Part shown: positions 24,045 through 33,994 of the stretch, in pieces
How positions within the stretch are numbered: the first letter of the stretch is position 1
Layout: each line of letters opens with the position of its first letter
Source: Oxalobacter sp.
Lineage (GTDB): Bacteria; Pseudomonadota; Gammaproteobacteria; Burkholderiales; Burkholderiaceae_D
DNA length: 42,153 nt
NCBI GenBank assembly: GCA_018384065.1
Contig: JAHAYL010000046.1
Coordinates: 1-42,153 of the forward strand
Direction: 5' to 3'
Notes under the pieces: model-generated
Told to the model about the DNA's origin: nothing
Databases searched by the model: none
The model's input: only the letters and a program-made list of their open reading frames with translations
Made by a program: the position numbers and the translations under genes

Positions 24045-26408
24045 TCAGAATCCTGTACCTAACTGGAACTGGAAAGATTCTTTTTTATCCTCGCTGTCCG
24101 CATTCAATGGAACGGCATAGCTCAATTTGAGTGGGCCAATCGGGGACAGCCAGCTGATGCCGACACCAGCAGAATACTTGAGGTCACCCAAGTCAAAGTC
24201 CTGCTCTTCCGAGAAGACATTACCGCCATCGACAAACGCAAACCAACGGACGGTCTTGTCGTTCATCCCGAACATCGGGAACTGGAATTCTGCATTGCCG
24301 ACAATCCTTTTGTTACCGCCCATATACTCACGGTCACCGTCCCTATCCCGTTCAACCGGTCCCATGGATGACCCCTCATAACCACGGATGGTGCCAATAC
24401 CGCCAGCATAGAAATTCTTGAAAATCGGGTAGGATTTGCCACCCAAGCCATGACCATAGTCAATCATACCATTCAGACCAAAGGTCCCCCCCTCACCGAT
24501 TGGCCAGAAATACTGATGCTGATAGGAAGCCTTGTAATACTTCATGTCACCCAAGAGGGAAACCTCAAAATTCGCTTTCTGATAACGCCCTTTAGTTGGA
24601 ATCAGCGAGCTGTCACGGGAATCCCGCTGCCACGCTGCTGTCAAAGGCACGGCATAAGCTGATACCGTAGCTTCTTCCAGTGGATAGCCATTTTTATCGA
24701 CCTTGATATTCCCGAAGTCCTGTGCAAACTTGACATACCTGCGTGGGCTATCGTCATAAATATCCAGTTTGGTGTATTCATAACCGATACCGAAGAAAAT
24801 CCTGTCGATTTCTGTGACAGGCACACCGAACCTGACATTACCCCCAATGGTGGTGACCTTATAGTCACTGTCATTGATCAATGGCGGCCTGACTGTCCGG
24901 TAGAAAATCTCATAACGGCGGCTGATGCCATCGTCTGTAAAATAAGGCGTTGTCTGCGTCAACGCAATCGTCCTGTAACGATGGCTGGTGTTGATGCTCA
25001 ACGCGATATCATTGCCTGTCCCGGCAAAGTTGTCCTGTTCAATGGAACCTGACAGCAACAGTTTGTCTTCCTGGGAGAAACCAGCACCAATAAGGATATT
25101 ACCTGTCGGTTTTTCCTCGACTTTCATCTTGAGGTCAACCTGATCGACAGTCCCTGGGACTTCCGGTGTTTCAACATTCACTGATGTGAAGAAACCCAGC
25201 CGGTCAACCCTGTCCCTCGAACGTTTAATGCTCTTGCCATCATACCAAGAACCTTCCAGCTGACGCATTTCACGCCGGATGACTTCATCACGTGTCTTGT
25301 TGTTGCCGACAATACTGATCTGACGGACATAGACCCGTTTACCGGGATCGACAAAGATGGTAAAAGAAACTTCCTTGTTTTCTTTATCAATATCCAACTG
25401 CGGATTGACATTGGCAAATGCATACCCGAAATTGCCCATGTATTCTGATATTTTTTTGGTAGTTGCCGTCAATTTTGAACCAGAATACAGTTCTCCCTGC
25501 TGCAATTCAATCAGTTCACGGATTTCATCCTCACGACCGAAAAGCTCTCCCTCAAGACGGATTTCATTCACCGTGTACTGGTCACCTTCAGTGATATTCA
25601 GTGTCAGGTAAACATCCTTCTTATCAGTTGACAGGGAAACCTGGGTCGATTCGACCTGCATCTCAATATAACCTCTGTCCTGATAGAACGATTTGATGGT
25701 TTCAAGATCGCCTGTCAGTTTTTCCTTTGAATATTGGTCTGCACGGGTATACCAAGTAAACCATCCTGGTGTACTCAATTTGATGATATCCAGCAGCTCA
25801 TCATCCGTATAAGCCTTGTTCCCGACAAAACGGATTGCCTGGATATGCGCCCTGTCACCTTCATCAACAATAAAGTTGATGGCGACACGGTTCCTTTCCA
25901 TAGGTGTGACCGTGGTTGAAATGTCAACCCCATAGAGACCACGGGAAAGATACTGCCGCTTGATTTCCTGCTCTGCCCTGTCCACCAGAGAATGGTCATA
26001 GATACGGGCTGGTCCCAGACCAACATCCTTCATGGACTTGAGCAGGGCTTCCTTGTCAAATTCCTTGGCACCGGTGAAATCCACACTGGCAATGGCAGGA
26101 CGTTCCTGGACAATAACCACCAGGACATCCCCTTCGGCATCGATACGGACATCTTTGAAAAAGCCTGTCGCATAAAGGGCCTTGATGGCAGCAGTCGCCT
26201 TTTCATCAGTGAATGTATCACCGATACGGACAGGCAGATAATTGAAAACTGTACCAGCCTCTGTCCTCTGGATACCTTCAACACGGATATCCCTGACAGC
26301 GAACGGTTCAATTGCCATTGCCTGCCCAGAAAAAAGCAAAGCACCTGCAGCAATCATTGCATACAGGCCTTGCAACAGCCGGCGATGAATGTTTTCCAAG
26401 AATGTCAT
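24045..26408 (-). CDS. bamA: Outer-membrane protein assembly factor BamA
   Basis: A 787-residue Omp85 protein, the core of the BAM complex that inserts beta-barrels into the outer membrane. A signal peptide ends near AMA at 31-33. Five POTRA domains follow (about 35-440; FAVRDIRVEGIQR starts the first), then a 16-strand barrel. The barrel carries the IRGYEGSS (RGF/Y-type) loop motif and the C-terminal outer-membrane signature ending in Phe (QFQLGTGF). It follows rseP by 42 bases and precedes skp. Confidence 0.97.
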   Translation of the reverse strand: MTFLENIHRRLLQGLYAMIAAGALLFSGQAMAIEPFAVRDIRVEGIQRTEAGTVFNYLPVRIGDTFTDEKATAAIKALYATGFFKDVRIDAEGDVLVVIVQERPAIASVDFTGAKEFDKEALLKSMKDVGLGPARIYDHSLVDRAEQEIKRQYLSRGLYGVDISTTVTPMERNRVAINFIVDEGDRAHIQAIRFVGNKAYTDDELLDIIKLSTPGWFTWYTRADQYSKEKLTGDLETIKSFYQDRGYIEMQVESTQVSLSTDKKDVYLTLNITEGDQYTVNEIRLEGELFGREDEIRELIELQQGELYSGSKLTATTKKISEYMGNFGYAFANVNPQLDIDKENKEVSFTIFVDPGKRVYVRQISIVGNNKTRDEVIRREMRQLEGSWYDGKSIKRSRDRVDRLGFFTSVNVETPEVPGTVDQVDLKMKVEEKPTGNILIGAGFSQEDKLLLSGSIEQDNFAGTGNDIALSINTSHRYRTIALTQTTPYFTDDGISRRYEIFYRTVRPPLINDSDYKVTTIGGNVRFGVPVTEIDRIFFGIGYEYTKLDIYDDSPRRYVKFAQDFGNIKVDKNGYPLEEATVSAYAVPLTAAWQRDSRDSSLIPTKGRYQKANFEVSLLGDMKYYKASYQHQYFWPIGEGGTFGLNGMIDYGHGLGGKSYPIFKNFYAGGIGTIRGYEGSSMGPVERDRDGDREYMGGNKRIVGNAEFQFPMFGMNDKTVRWFAFVDGGNVFSEEQDFDLGDLKYSAGVGISWLSPIGPLKLSYAVPLNADSEDKKESFQFQLGTGF

Positions 26409-26450
26409 TTAAACAACAAACGAAGAATCTCTTCTGTCAATCTATCCTGT

Positions 26451-27806
26451 TCAGGGAAAAAGCCTTCCGAAATCATTGAACATGGCAATAACCATCAGAA
26501 GTCCAATCAATCCTAATCCAACAGCTGTCCAAATTCTGAAAAACCTTTCAGAAACCGGACTGCCTTTTATAATTTCCACAGCATAATACAGCAAAAGTCC
26601 ACCGTCCAAAACAGGTATCGGCAGTAAATTCATGATACCGATGCTGATACTGATGAAAACAATGAAACCAAGGTATGCCAATCCGCCTGCCCTGGCTGTT
26701 TTTCCTGCATAATCTGCTATGCCGACGGGACCAGAAATATTCTTGACCGATAAGGCTCCCGTCATAATCTGACCGATGGACTTGATGGTAAGGTATGAGG
26801 TCTCAGCCGTTTTTAAAATGCTTTGCCGCAAAGCTGATAGGATACCATATCTGACCGTCACCATTTCGGGCGCAGCATATATATTCACCCCAATCCTGCC
26901 AATCTTTCCAGACCTGTCATCCATCCGATGCCCGCTCTGAACCATCAGCGTCATCTTTTTCCCCTGCCTGTCCAAATCGAACTGGAGGGCACTGTCAGGC
27001 GATTTCCGGATACGCTCAATCAAATCCAAAGAATCAATGACTGTTTTCCCGTCAACAGCAAGAATCCTGTCCCCTTGACGGAGCCCAGCACGTTCTGCAG
27101 GACCGCCTGCTTCCAGTTCCCCCAGAACCGCTGGCCGGTAAGCAACCATCAGTCCAAGATGCTTCAGGAAATCCCCCTTCATATCCTTCTCGGTCAGATG
27201 ACTGATATCAATATCCGCCTGGTGATATCCGTTATCCTTTCCCTGCCATTTGAGATGGATGGCCTGCAAGTGGTCAAGCATGGCATTGGCAGACAGCATC
27301 CTGACCTGATTCCAATGGATGACCGCCTGGTCATTGACGGCAACAACCGTTTCTCCACCACGGAGCCCAGCATGGTACGCTGCAGTTTCCGCTGGCACCG
27401 TACGCAGCTGAGCCACCGGATGCTGGATGCCGTAAACATAAAGTCCTGTCAGCAGGAAGACAGCAAGCAGGAAATTGGCTGCCGGTCCTGCAATGGCAAT
27501 GAACATCCGTTGCCAGACACTGCGGGAAGTGAATTCATGTGCCATGGCATCAGGCGGATATTGCGTCATATCTTCACTGCGTGCATCAAGCAGTTTGATA
27601 TATCCCCCCAATGGCAGTAGTGACAATGCCCATTCTGTGCCATCCGGGCTGAATTTCCTGCTGTACAGGATTTTCCCAATCCCCAGGGAAAACCGGAGCA
27701 CCCTGACGCCACAGAGCCTCGCCGCTGTGTAATGCCCGAATTCATGGACAATGATGACAATGAAGATTGCAGGGATGAACGCCAGCAGTGCAATGGCAAA
27801 ATCCAT
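26451..27806 (-). CDS. rseP: Intramembrane site-2 zinc metalloprotease RseP
   Basis: A 451-residue inner-membrane protease. The zinc site is HEFGH (His21, Glu22, His25) in the first membrane segment, and the third ligand lies in PIPVLDGG near residue 395. One PDZ domain is clear (GGPAERAGLRQGDRIL, about 230); a degenerate one precedes it. RseP releases sigma-E from its anti-sigma factor in the outer-membrane stress response, which suits its position before bamA and skp. The start overlaps the dxr stop by one base (TGATG). Confidence 0.95.
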   Translation of the reverse strand: MDFAIALLAFIPAIFIVIIVHEFGHYTAARLCGVRVLRFSLGIGKILYSRKFSPDGTEWALSLLPLGGYIKLLDARSEDMTQYPPDAMAHEFTSRSVWQRMFIAIAGPAANFLLAVFLLTGLYVYGIQHPVAQLRTVPAETAAYHAGLRGGETVVAVNDQAVIHWNQVRMLSANAMLDHLQAIHLKWQGKDNGYHQADIDISHLTEKDMKGDFLKHLGLMVAYRPAVLGELEAGGPAERAGLRQGDRILAVDGKTVIDSLDLIERIRKSPDSALQFDLDRQGKKMTLMVQSGHRMDDRSGKIGRIGVNIYAAPEMVTVRYGILSALRQSILKTAETSYLTIKSIGQIMTGALSVKNISGPVGIADYAGKTARAGGLAYLGFIVFISISIGIMNLLPIPVLDGGLLLYYAVEIIKGSPVSERFFRIWTAVGLGLIGLLMVIAMFNDFGRLFP

Positions 27807-28987
27807 CAGGAGATGAACCCTTCTGCCACGGACCTTGCCTTGCGGTCTTCTGACAGGATACTACCAATATCAGTCAAAGACTGGACAATGGCAACCTTCT
27901 CCATGGTCTTCGCCACCAGTGTTTCAATCTGCCTGAAACCGATACGCCTGTCGAGGAAAGCCTGGACTGCCACTTCATTGGCGGCATTCAGGACAGCAGG
28001 GGCTGATCCACCTGCTTTAAGGGCATCATAAGCCAGACGGATGCCGGGGAAGCGGTCAAAATCCGGGGCTTCGAATTGAAGGGTTCCAACTGCCGCCAGA
28101 TCCAATGGGGTGGCACCTGACGACATCCTTTCAGGATATGCCAACGCATGGGCAATCGGGATACGCATATCTGGATTGCCCATCTGCGCAAGGATGGCAC
28201 CATCCACATATGACACCATCGAATGGATGACGCTCTGGGGATGGATGACCACCTCGATCTGCTCTGCAGGAATACCAAACAGCCAATGGGCTTCAATGAC
28301 TTCCAATCCCTTGTTCATCATCGTAGCGGAATCCACAGAGATTTTCCGTCCCATGACCCATTTTGGATGGGCGATTGCTTCTTCAGGCGTCACATGGTCA
28401 AGCATCTCGACAGGATGATGCAGGAAAGGACCGCCTGAAGCTGTCAGCAGGATCTTTGAAACGCCCTGCAGATGGGACATGTGCCTGGGATGTGGCAGGC
28501 ACTGGAAAATGGCGTTGTGCTCACTGTCGATTGGCAACAGGACCGCGCCATACTGGTTGACAGCCTCTATGAAAAGATGGCCGGACATGACCAATGCCTC
28601 TTTGTTGGCAAGCATGAGCTTTTTACCTGCCTTGATAACAGCCAGGGAAGGCTCCAAGCCTGCAGCACCGACAATGGCACACATGACAGCATCACTTTCA
28701 GCAGATGATGCAATCTCCAACAGGGATTCACGCCCATACAGGACCTGTGTCTTGACATCTTTTGCACGCAGGTTGCGTTCCAAGACAGCTGCCGCTGCGG
28801 CAGTGCCGACAACAGCGGCAACAGGCTGGAATCTTTCACACTGCCTTTGCAGTTCACTGACACGGCTGTTCGCAGTCAGCGCATAGACCTGATAACGGTC
28901 TTGATGGCGGGAAATGACATCCAAAGTGGAAACACCGATAGACCCCGTGGATCCCAACACCGTGATTTTCTGACGACCGTCCGACAT
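27806..28987 (-). CDS. dxr: 1-deoxy-D-xylulose 5-phosphate reductoisomerase
   Basis: A 393-residue enzyme making 2-C-methyl-D-erythritol 4-phosphate in the non-mevalonate isoprenoid pathway. The NADPH loop is GSTGSIG (12-18). The metal site is IDSEHNA (Asp154, Glu156), with the second acidic group in [15 protein letters not shown], and the catalytic flexible loop is in the [10 protein letters not shown] region. Products feed undecaprenyl phosphate through uppS, two genes upstream. Length is typical. Confidence 0.96.
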   Translation of the reverse strand: MSDGRQKITVLGSTGSIGVSTLDVISRHQDRYQVYALTANSRVSELQRQCERFQPVAAVVGTAAAAAVLERNLRAKDVKTQVLYGRESLLEIASSAESDAVMCAIVGAAGLEPSLAVIKAGKKLMLANKEALVMSGHLFIEAVNQYGAVLLPIDSEHNAIFQCLPHPRHMSHLQGVSKILLTASGGPFLHHPVEMLDHVTPEEAIAHPKWVMGRKISVDSATMMNKGLEVIEAHWLFGIPAEQIEVVIHPQSVIHSMVSYVDGAILAQMGNPDMRIPIAHALAYPERMSSGATPLDLAAVGTLQFEAPDFDRFPGIRLAYDALKAGGSAPAVLNAANEVAVQAFLDRRIGFRQIETLVAKTMEKVAIVQSLTDIGSILSEDRKARSVAEGFIS

Positions 28988-28990
28988 GAC

Positions 28991-29809
28991 CTACAGCCAC
29001 AATCCCAACAAAAGTGCGACCGGCAGGGTTGGAATCACTGAATCAATCCGGTCAAGGACACCGCCATGTCCAGGCAGCAGGTTGCTACTGTCTTTCATAC
29101 CGACGCGGCGTTTCAGTTTGGATTCCAGCAGATCGCCCAGGATACTCAATGCCACCAGCACCACCAGGCTGACAACCATACCTGCCCAACCATACCGGTT
29201 ATAAACTGAGACGGCAACATTCTCCTGTGAAGGGGAAACCAAGACTGCCACAACACCTGCGGCAAGGACTGCAATGACACCACCAGCAACACCTTCCCAG
29301 GTTTTTCCCGGAGAAATCGAAGGTGCCAGCTTATGTTTACCGAAAGTCCTGCCAGCAAAATAGGCACCGATATCCGCCAGCCAGATGACGACTAAAATAG
29401 AAAGCAGGAAGAAAACCGATTTACGGTAAAGTACCCAGACAGACAGCACACTGCAGAGCACAGAGAACCAGTAAACCCACTGGCAGACCGCATTGAAAGG
29501 CGTTCCCAAAGCAGGCATCTGCCTGAACAACGCGGGAATCAGGAATACCCCCCAGATGGCACAGGCAATCATTGCAAGCCAGATGTACTCCCGGATGGAC
29601 AGGAAACAGGCTGCCCCCGCAAACACCAGGCAGGCAACCACTCCAGTCATAACAGGATACTTATTTTCAAACAGCCTGGCATTCTCCCACGAAGCTGCAC
29701 CAAAGAATACCAACAGAAACATCCCAAACAGGACACTGCTTCCTGACCATAAAATCAGGAACAGGACTGCCGCCAGGCAGGCAGCGGTTATAACGCGCTG
29801 TTTCAGCAT
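28991..29809 (-). CDS. cdsA: Phosphatidate cytidylyltransferase
   Basis: A 272-residue polytopic membrane enzyme that makes CDP-diacylglycerol from phosphatidate and CTP. The C-terminal CDP-DAG synthase signature is intact: SILGDLLESKLKR, then KDSSNLLPGHGGVLDRIDS. Upstream are WLADIGAYFAGR and SPGKTWEG. Six to eight membrane segments are apparent. The 5' end overlaps uppS by seven bases, and dxr starts three bases after the stop. Confidence 0.95.
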   Translation of the reverse strand: MLKQRVITAACLAAVLFLILWSGSSVLFGMFLLVFFGAASWENARLFENKYPVMTGVVACLVFAGAACFLSIREYIWLAMIACAIWGVFLIPALFRQMPALGTPFNAVCQWVYWFSVLCSVLSVWVLYRKSVFFLLSILVVIWLADIGAYFAGRTFGKHKLAPSISPGKTWEGVAGGVIAVLAAGVVAVLVSPSQENVAVSVYNRYGWAGMVVSLVVLVALSILGDLLESKLKRRVGMKDSSNLLPGHGGVLDRIDSVIPTLPVALLLGLWL

Positions 29810-30546
29810 GGTTTCACCAATTGTTCACTAGTCTGACCAAAACGCCTTTCCCTTGACTGGAAACAGGCAACCGCCTTTTCAAGTTCCGCCTGATTGAAAT
29901 CAGGCCAGAACGTTTCGGTAAAATACAGCTCGGTATAAGCAAGCTGCCAAAGCAGGAAATTAGAAATCCTTTTTTCGCCACCAGTCCGGATAAAAAGGTC
30001 TGGATCAGGCATATAGGACAAGGCAAGATAGGATGACAGACGCTCTTTGGTCACCTCTTCCCCTGCAATCCCATCCCGCATCATGCTTTTTGCCGCCTGA
30101 AGGATATCCCACTGCCCACCATAATTGGCACAGACGGTGAATGTCATTGCCGTGTTGCCTGCTGTCAGTTCCTCTGCCTGCCTGATTGCTTCACGGAGCG
30201 TCTGATTGAAACCTTCCAGATCCCCGATGACACGCAGGCGGATGTTATGCCGGTGCAACCGGACAGCTTCTTTACGGACGGTGGAAAGGAACAGGTCCAT
30301 CAGGAAACTGACTTCTTCTGCTGGACGGCGCCAGTTCTCAGAGCTGAAGGCAAATACGGTGAGATAAGGGATTTTCCACGCAAGGCAGGCTTCGATGGTG
30401 CGACGGACAGCCTCAACCCCTTTGGCATGACCGGCAACCCGGGGAAGGAAACGCTTCTTTGCCCAGCGGCCATTGCCATCCATGACAATGGCGATATGCT
30501 GGGGCAACATAGACTGGGCGGATAAGGAACTGGAATCAGTGTTCAC
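29803..30546 (-). CDS. uppS: Undecaprenyl diphosphate synthase
   Basis: A 247-residue cis-prenyltransferase making undecaprenyl diphosphate, the carrier for peptidoglycan and O-antigen units. Asp23 in MDGNGRWA is the catalytic residue. Conserved FAFSSENW and the C-terminal PDLFIRTGGEKRISNFLLWQ segments are present. It lies 25 bases after frr. It overlaps cdsA by seven bases, so the two are probably coupled. Confidence 0.96.
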   Translation of the reverse strand: MNTDSSSLSAQSMLPQHIAIVMDGNGRWAKKRFLPRVAGHAKGVEAVRRTIEACLAWKIPYLTVFAFSSENWRRPAEEVSFLMDLFLSTVRKEAVRLHRHNIRLRVIGDLEGFNQTLREAIRQAEELTAGNTAMTFTVCANYGGQWDILQAAKSMMRDGIAGEEVTKERLSSYLALSYMPDPDLFIRTGGEKRISNFLLWQLAYTELYFTETFWPDFNQAELEKAVACFQSRERRFGQTSEQLVKPC

Positions 30547-30571
30547 GGATGTTTCCGGAAATTCAGATCCA

Positions 30572-31132
30572 TCAGACAGTCATCACTTCTTTTTCTTTTT
30601 CAGCCAGCAACCCGTCAATCTGCTTGACATATTTATCAGTCAGTTTCTGGATATCATCCTGGGCACGGCGTTCGTCATCTTCAGAACAGGCTTTATCCTT
30701 GACCATCTTCTTCAGATATTCATTGGCATCCCGACGGATATTACGCACAGCAACCTTGGCGTCTTCCCCCTCAGTCTTGACCAGTTTGACCATTTCTTTA
30801 CGGCGTTCCTCGGTCAATGGCGGCATCGGGACACGGATGATATCACCGACAGAGGATGGGTTCAGGCCCAAGTCAGAATCACGGATGGCTTTCTCAACCG
30901 CATTGACCATTTTCTTTTCCCATGGCTGGACAGAAATGGTGCGCCCATCAATCAAAGAGATATTGGCCACCTGGTTGATCGGTGTCGGATTGCCATAGTA
31001 TTCGACCTGGACATGGTCAAGGATGCCAGGATTGGCACGACCTGTACGGACTTTCGCCAAGTCAGTCTTCAGGGAATCAACTGACTTGGACATTTTCGTT
31101 TCGGCGTTTTTCTTTACTTCAGAAATATTCAT
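30572..31132 (-). CDS. frr: Ribosome recycling factor
   Basis: A 186-residue RRF that splits post-termination ribosomes with EF-G. The tRNA-like shape is supported by the family pattern: [24 protein letters not shown] near the N-terminus, [13 protein letters not shown] and the long charged helix ending in the Lys/Glu-rich C-terminus. Length matches the family's 185. It follows pyrH by 56 bases, as in most proteobacteria. Confidence 0.97.
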   Translation of the reverse strand: MNISEVKKNAETKMSKSVDSLKTDLAKVRTGRANPGILDHVQVEYYGNPTPINQVANISLIDGRTISVQPWEKKMVNAVEKAIRDSDLGLNPSSVGDIIRVPMPPLTEERRKEMVKLVKTEGEDAKVAVRNIRRDANEYLKKMVKDKACSEDDERRAQDDIQKLTDKYVKQIDGLLAEKEKEVMTV

Positions 31133-31188
31133 CTGGAATCCTTTTGCAGAACTGACTTTAAAAAGTCATTGATTATAACGGTTGAACC

Positions 31189-31905
31189 TCATACATGGAC
31201 AAGTGTCCCTTCATCCTCGCCCAGCAGCACACGTTTCAGTGCACCTGGTTTGAGGATGGAGAATACCTTGATTGGCAGTTTCTGGTCCCGGCACAATGCA
31301 AAGGCAGCCGCATCCATCACTTCAAGATGTTTCTCAATCGCTTCATCAAAGGTGATGCTTGAATAACGGGTTGCATTAGGGTCTTTCATCGGATCCGCGG
31401 TATAGACACCATCCACCTTGGTTGCTTTCAAGACCAGTTCCGCGCCGATTTCCGCGCCACGCAATGCAGCCGCGGTATCGGTTGTAAAGAAAGGATTACC
31501 GGTGCCTGCCGCAAACACCACCACTTTGCCTTCTTCGAGATACTGAAGGGCTTTGGGCCTGACATAAGACTCGACAACCTGCTCGATGCCGATAGCGGAC
31601 ATCACACGGGTTGTGATGCCTGCCTGACGCAGTGAATCAGACAACGCCAATGAATTGATGACTGTCGCCAGCATTCCCATATAGTCCGCTGTAGCCCGGT
31701 CCATCCCTTTCGCACCAGGAGCCACACCTCTGAAGATGTTTCCGCCACCGATGACAATCGCAATCTCAACCCCAAGCTGGGTGGCTTCAATCACATCCTT
31801 GACCATATGCTCAATGGAAGCCCGGTTGATGCCGAACTGGTCTTCCCCCATCAAGGCTTCACCTGAAAGTTTCAGCAATACCCGTTTATATACTGGACCT
31901 GCCAT
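31189..31905 (-). CDS. pyrH: Uridylate kinase (UMP kinase)
   Basis: A 238-residue bacterial UMP kinase of the amino-acid-kinase fold, converting UMP to UDP. It shows KLSGEALMG (phosphate binding) at about 11-19, [17 protein letters not shown] and DGVYTADP. Length is standard. A terminator-like hairpin lies between tsf and this gene, so pyrH may have some transcription of its own, though I see no strong promoter in the 80-base gap. Confidence 0.97.
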   Translation of the reverse strand: MAGPVYKRVLLKLSGEALMGEDQFGINRASIEHMVKDVIEATQLGVEIAIVIGGGNIFRGVAPGAKGMDRATADYMGMLATVINSLALSDSLRQAGITTRVMSAIGIEQVVESYVRPKALQYLEEGKVVVFAAGTGNPFFTTDTAAALRGAEIGAELVLKATKVDGVYTADPMKDPNATRYSSITFDEAIEKHLEVMDAAAFALCRDQKLPIKVFSILKPGALKRVLLGEDEGTLVHV

Positions 31906-31956
31906 ATCATTGACTCCTTTGCAATCAGTATCAACAGTTAATCCCGTACATCTGAA

Positions 31957-31978
31957 AAACGGACCTTTCGGTCCGTTT
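31957..31978 (-). terminator. Intrinsic terminator/attenuator between tsf and pyrH
   Basis: The stem AAACGGACC/GGTCCGTTT (9 bp, 31957-31965 with 31970-31978) has a 4-base loop and, on the minus strand, a short T-run. It begins a few bases after the tsf stop. It probably ends much of the rpsB-tsf transcript and lets a fraction read through into pyrH-frr. Confidence 0.7.
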
Positions 31979-31985
31979 CAAAGAC

Positions 31986-32894
31986 TCAGGCTTTCGCCGC
32001 CGCCATCTGAGCTGCGACCTCTGCCGCGAAGTCATCTGATTTTTTCTCGATGCCTTCACCGACAACATACAGTTTATAGGATTTTACAACTGTATTCTTC
32101 TCTTTCAGCATCTGACCGACAGACTGTTTGTCATTTTTGACAAAAGGCTGGTTCAGCAGGGAGACTTCTTTCAGGAACTTCTGGACAGAACCTTCAATAC
32201 GGCGTGCAATGATTTCTGGAGACTGTGCCTTCTTGCCTGCTGCAACAGCCTTTGCAGAATCTTCTTCTGCTTTCTGTGCAGCAATGCCACGTTCACGTTC
32301 AATCAATGCCGGGTCAACCTGTTCGGAAGACAGTGCCACAGGCTTCATTGCTGCGATATGCATTGCAACATCCTTACCGACCTGCGGGTCATCACCTTCA
32401 TATTCAACGATGACACCAATACGGGTACCATGCAGGTAAGAAGCAATCTTTGCGCTGGTCTGGAGACGGTCAAAACGGCGGATTGACATATTTTCACCGA
32501 TACGGCCAACCAGTTCCGTACGGGTTGCCTCAACACTCTTGCCGTCCAGGTCCAAAGCGGACAGTGCTGCAACGTCTGCCGGTGCCTTGTCGGCAACCAG
32601 CTTCGCACAGGAAGAAGCCAGACCGATGAAATCGGGATTCTTGGTGACAAAGTCGGTTTCACAGTTGACTTCAACGATGGCGGCAACACCATCATTGACG
32701 TTGACAGCAACAACACCTTCAGCGGCGATACGGCTGGATGCCTTGTTTGCCTTGTTGCCAAGTTTGACACGCAGGATATCTTCTGCTTTCTGCATATCGC
32801 CATCTGCTTCAGTCAGTGCCTTCTTGCATTCCATCATAGGTGCATCGGTCTTGGCACGCAGCTGGGCGACCATTTTTGCTGTAATGACAGCCAT
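31986..32894 (-). CDS. tsf: Elongation factor Ts
   Basis: A 302-residue EF-Ts, the guanine nucleotide exchange factor for EF-Tu. The N-terminal UBA-like part has [19 protein letters not shown]. The core includes [12 protein letters not shown], the residues that contact EF-Tu. A dimerisation and coiled-coil part follows, with a helical C-terminus ending [10 protein letters not shown] good AGGAG ribosome binding site lies just before the ATG. Confidence 0.97.
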   Translation of the reverse strand: MAVITAKMVAQLRAKTDAPMMECKKALTEADGDMQKAEDILRVKLGNKANKASSRIAAEGVVAVNVNDGVAAIVEVNCETDFVTKNPDFIGLASSCAKLVADKAPADVAALSALDLDGKSVEATRTELVGRIGENMSIRRFDRLQTSAKIASYLHGTRIGVIVEYEGDDPQVGKDVAMHIAAMKPVALSSEQVDPALIERERGIAAQKAEEDSAKAVAAGKKAQSPEIIARRIEGSVQKFLKEVSLLNQPFVKNDKQSVGQMLKEKNTVVKSYKLYVVGEGIEKKSDDFAAEVAAQMAAAKA

Positions 32895-32910
32895 TGTTTT
32901 CTCCTTGATA

Positions 32911-32974
32911 AGGGGATTCAGGTCCCCTGGTCTGAAATTTCTGAAGGTTCCCCTTCCTTCATGTCAGGGGAACC
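32911..32974 (-). promoter_or_regulatory. Two hairpins in the rpsB-tsf gap
   Basis: GGTTCCCC/GGGGAACC (32946-32953 with 32967-32974) and AGGGGA/TCCCCT (32911-32916 with 32923-32928) lie in the 96-base gap. The second sits directly upstream of the tsf ribosome binding site. No T-run follows either, so they may tune the S2:EF-Ts ratio by attenuation, mRNA stability or translation control. Confidence 0.45.
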
Positions 32975-32990
32975 AGCCTCATCGAATGCC

Positions 32991-33719
32991 TTATTCAGCG
33001 TCTGCGCCTTCTTTGGCAGCTTCAATCACTTCCTGCATAGCGCTTGCACGACCTTCCAGGATAGCGTCGGCGACCCCACGTGCATACAACTGGATTGCCT
33101 TGGAAGAGTCGTCATTGCCAGGGATGACATAGGCAATGCCATCAGGGGAATGGTTGGTATCAACAACGCCGATGACAGGGATACCGAGCTTGGCAGCTTC
33201 GGTGACTGCGCCTTTGTGATAACCGACGTCGACGACAAAAATAGCGTCAGGCAAGCCACCCATATCCTTGATACCACCGATAGACTTCTGCAGCTTCGCA
33301 ACTTCACGCTGGAACAGGAGCCCTTCTTTCTTGCTCATCTTATCGACAGTACCGTCTTCGACAGCAGCTTCCATATCTTTCAGACGTTTGATGGAAGTCC
33401 TGATTGTTTTGAAATTTGTCAGCATACCGCCGAGCCAACGCTGGTCAACGTATGGCATACCAGCACGCTGTGCCTCAGCAGCAATGATGTCACGTGCCTG
33501 TCTCTTGGTGCCGACCATCAGGATGGTGCCACGGTTGGCAGCCAGCTGACGGATATAGTTCATTGCTTCGTTGTACATCGCCAGGGTCTTTTCCAGATTG
33601 ACGATATGGATTTTGTTACGGTGTCCAAAGATGTAAGGAGCCATCTTTGGGTTCCAGAAGCGGGTCTGGTGACCGAAATGAACACCAGCTTCGAGCATTT
33701 CACGCATGGTTACGGACAT
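32991..33719 (-). CDS. rpsB: 30S ribosomal protein S2
   Basis: A 242-residue S2. The start at 33719 (MSVTMREML) lies a few bases after GGAG. Family segments: [36 protein letters not shown], the [15 protein letters not shown] region and [23 protein letters not shown]. The C-terminal tail is acidic. It is the first gene of the long minus-strand array. Confidence 0.97.
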   Translation of the reverse strand: MSVTMREMLEAGVHFGHQTRFWNPKMAPYIFGHRNKIHIVNLEKTLAMYNEAMNYIRQLAANRGTILMVGTKRQARDIIAAEAQRAGMPYVDQRWLGGMLTNFKTIRTSIKRLKDMEAAVEDGTVDKMSKKEGLLFQREVAKLQKSIGGIKDMGGLPDAIFVVDVGYHKGAVTEAAKLGIPVIGVVDTNHSPDGIAYVIPGNDDSSKAIQLYARGVADAILEGRASAMQEVIEAAKEGADAE

Positions 33720-33841
33720 AATCATCTCCAGGGTTAAGGTCTTGAATCCGCCCAAGAACCCCGGTCAGGAGCACCCTTTCAGGTCGGATTCGCGATTTCA
33801 AGTTAAAAAAATAATCTCTTGAATAATCTCAAGAATTGGTT

Positions 33842-33871
33842 ATTGTACTGTAAAAACAAAAGGCATATAAA
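33842..33871 (-). promoter_or_regulatory. Candidate rpsB promoter
   Basis: On the minus strand, TTTATA (33871 to 33866), an 18-base spacer and TACAAT (33847 to 33842). The leader would be ~115 bases and contains the AT-rich stem CTTGA/TCAAG near 33823-33838. The -10 is convincing, the -35 weak. Confidence 0.35.
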
Positions 33872-33994
33872 GTAAATACTCGAAAACCTGCTGAAAAACA
33901 GACGGTTTTGACAGAATTCCAACTTTACGGTGGATTTTTGAGCTATCTTGCAAAGATAAACGATAAATCCTGTATGCCATATCTTTTTCCCATC

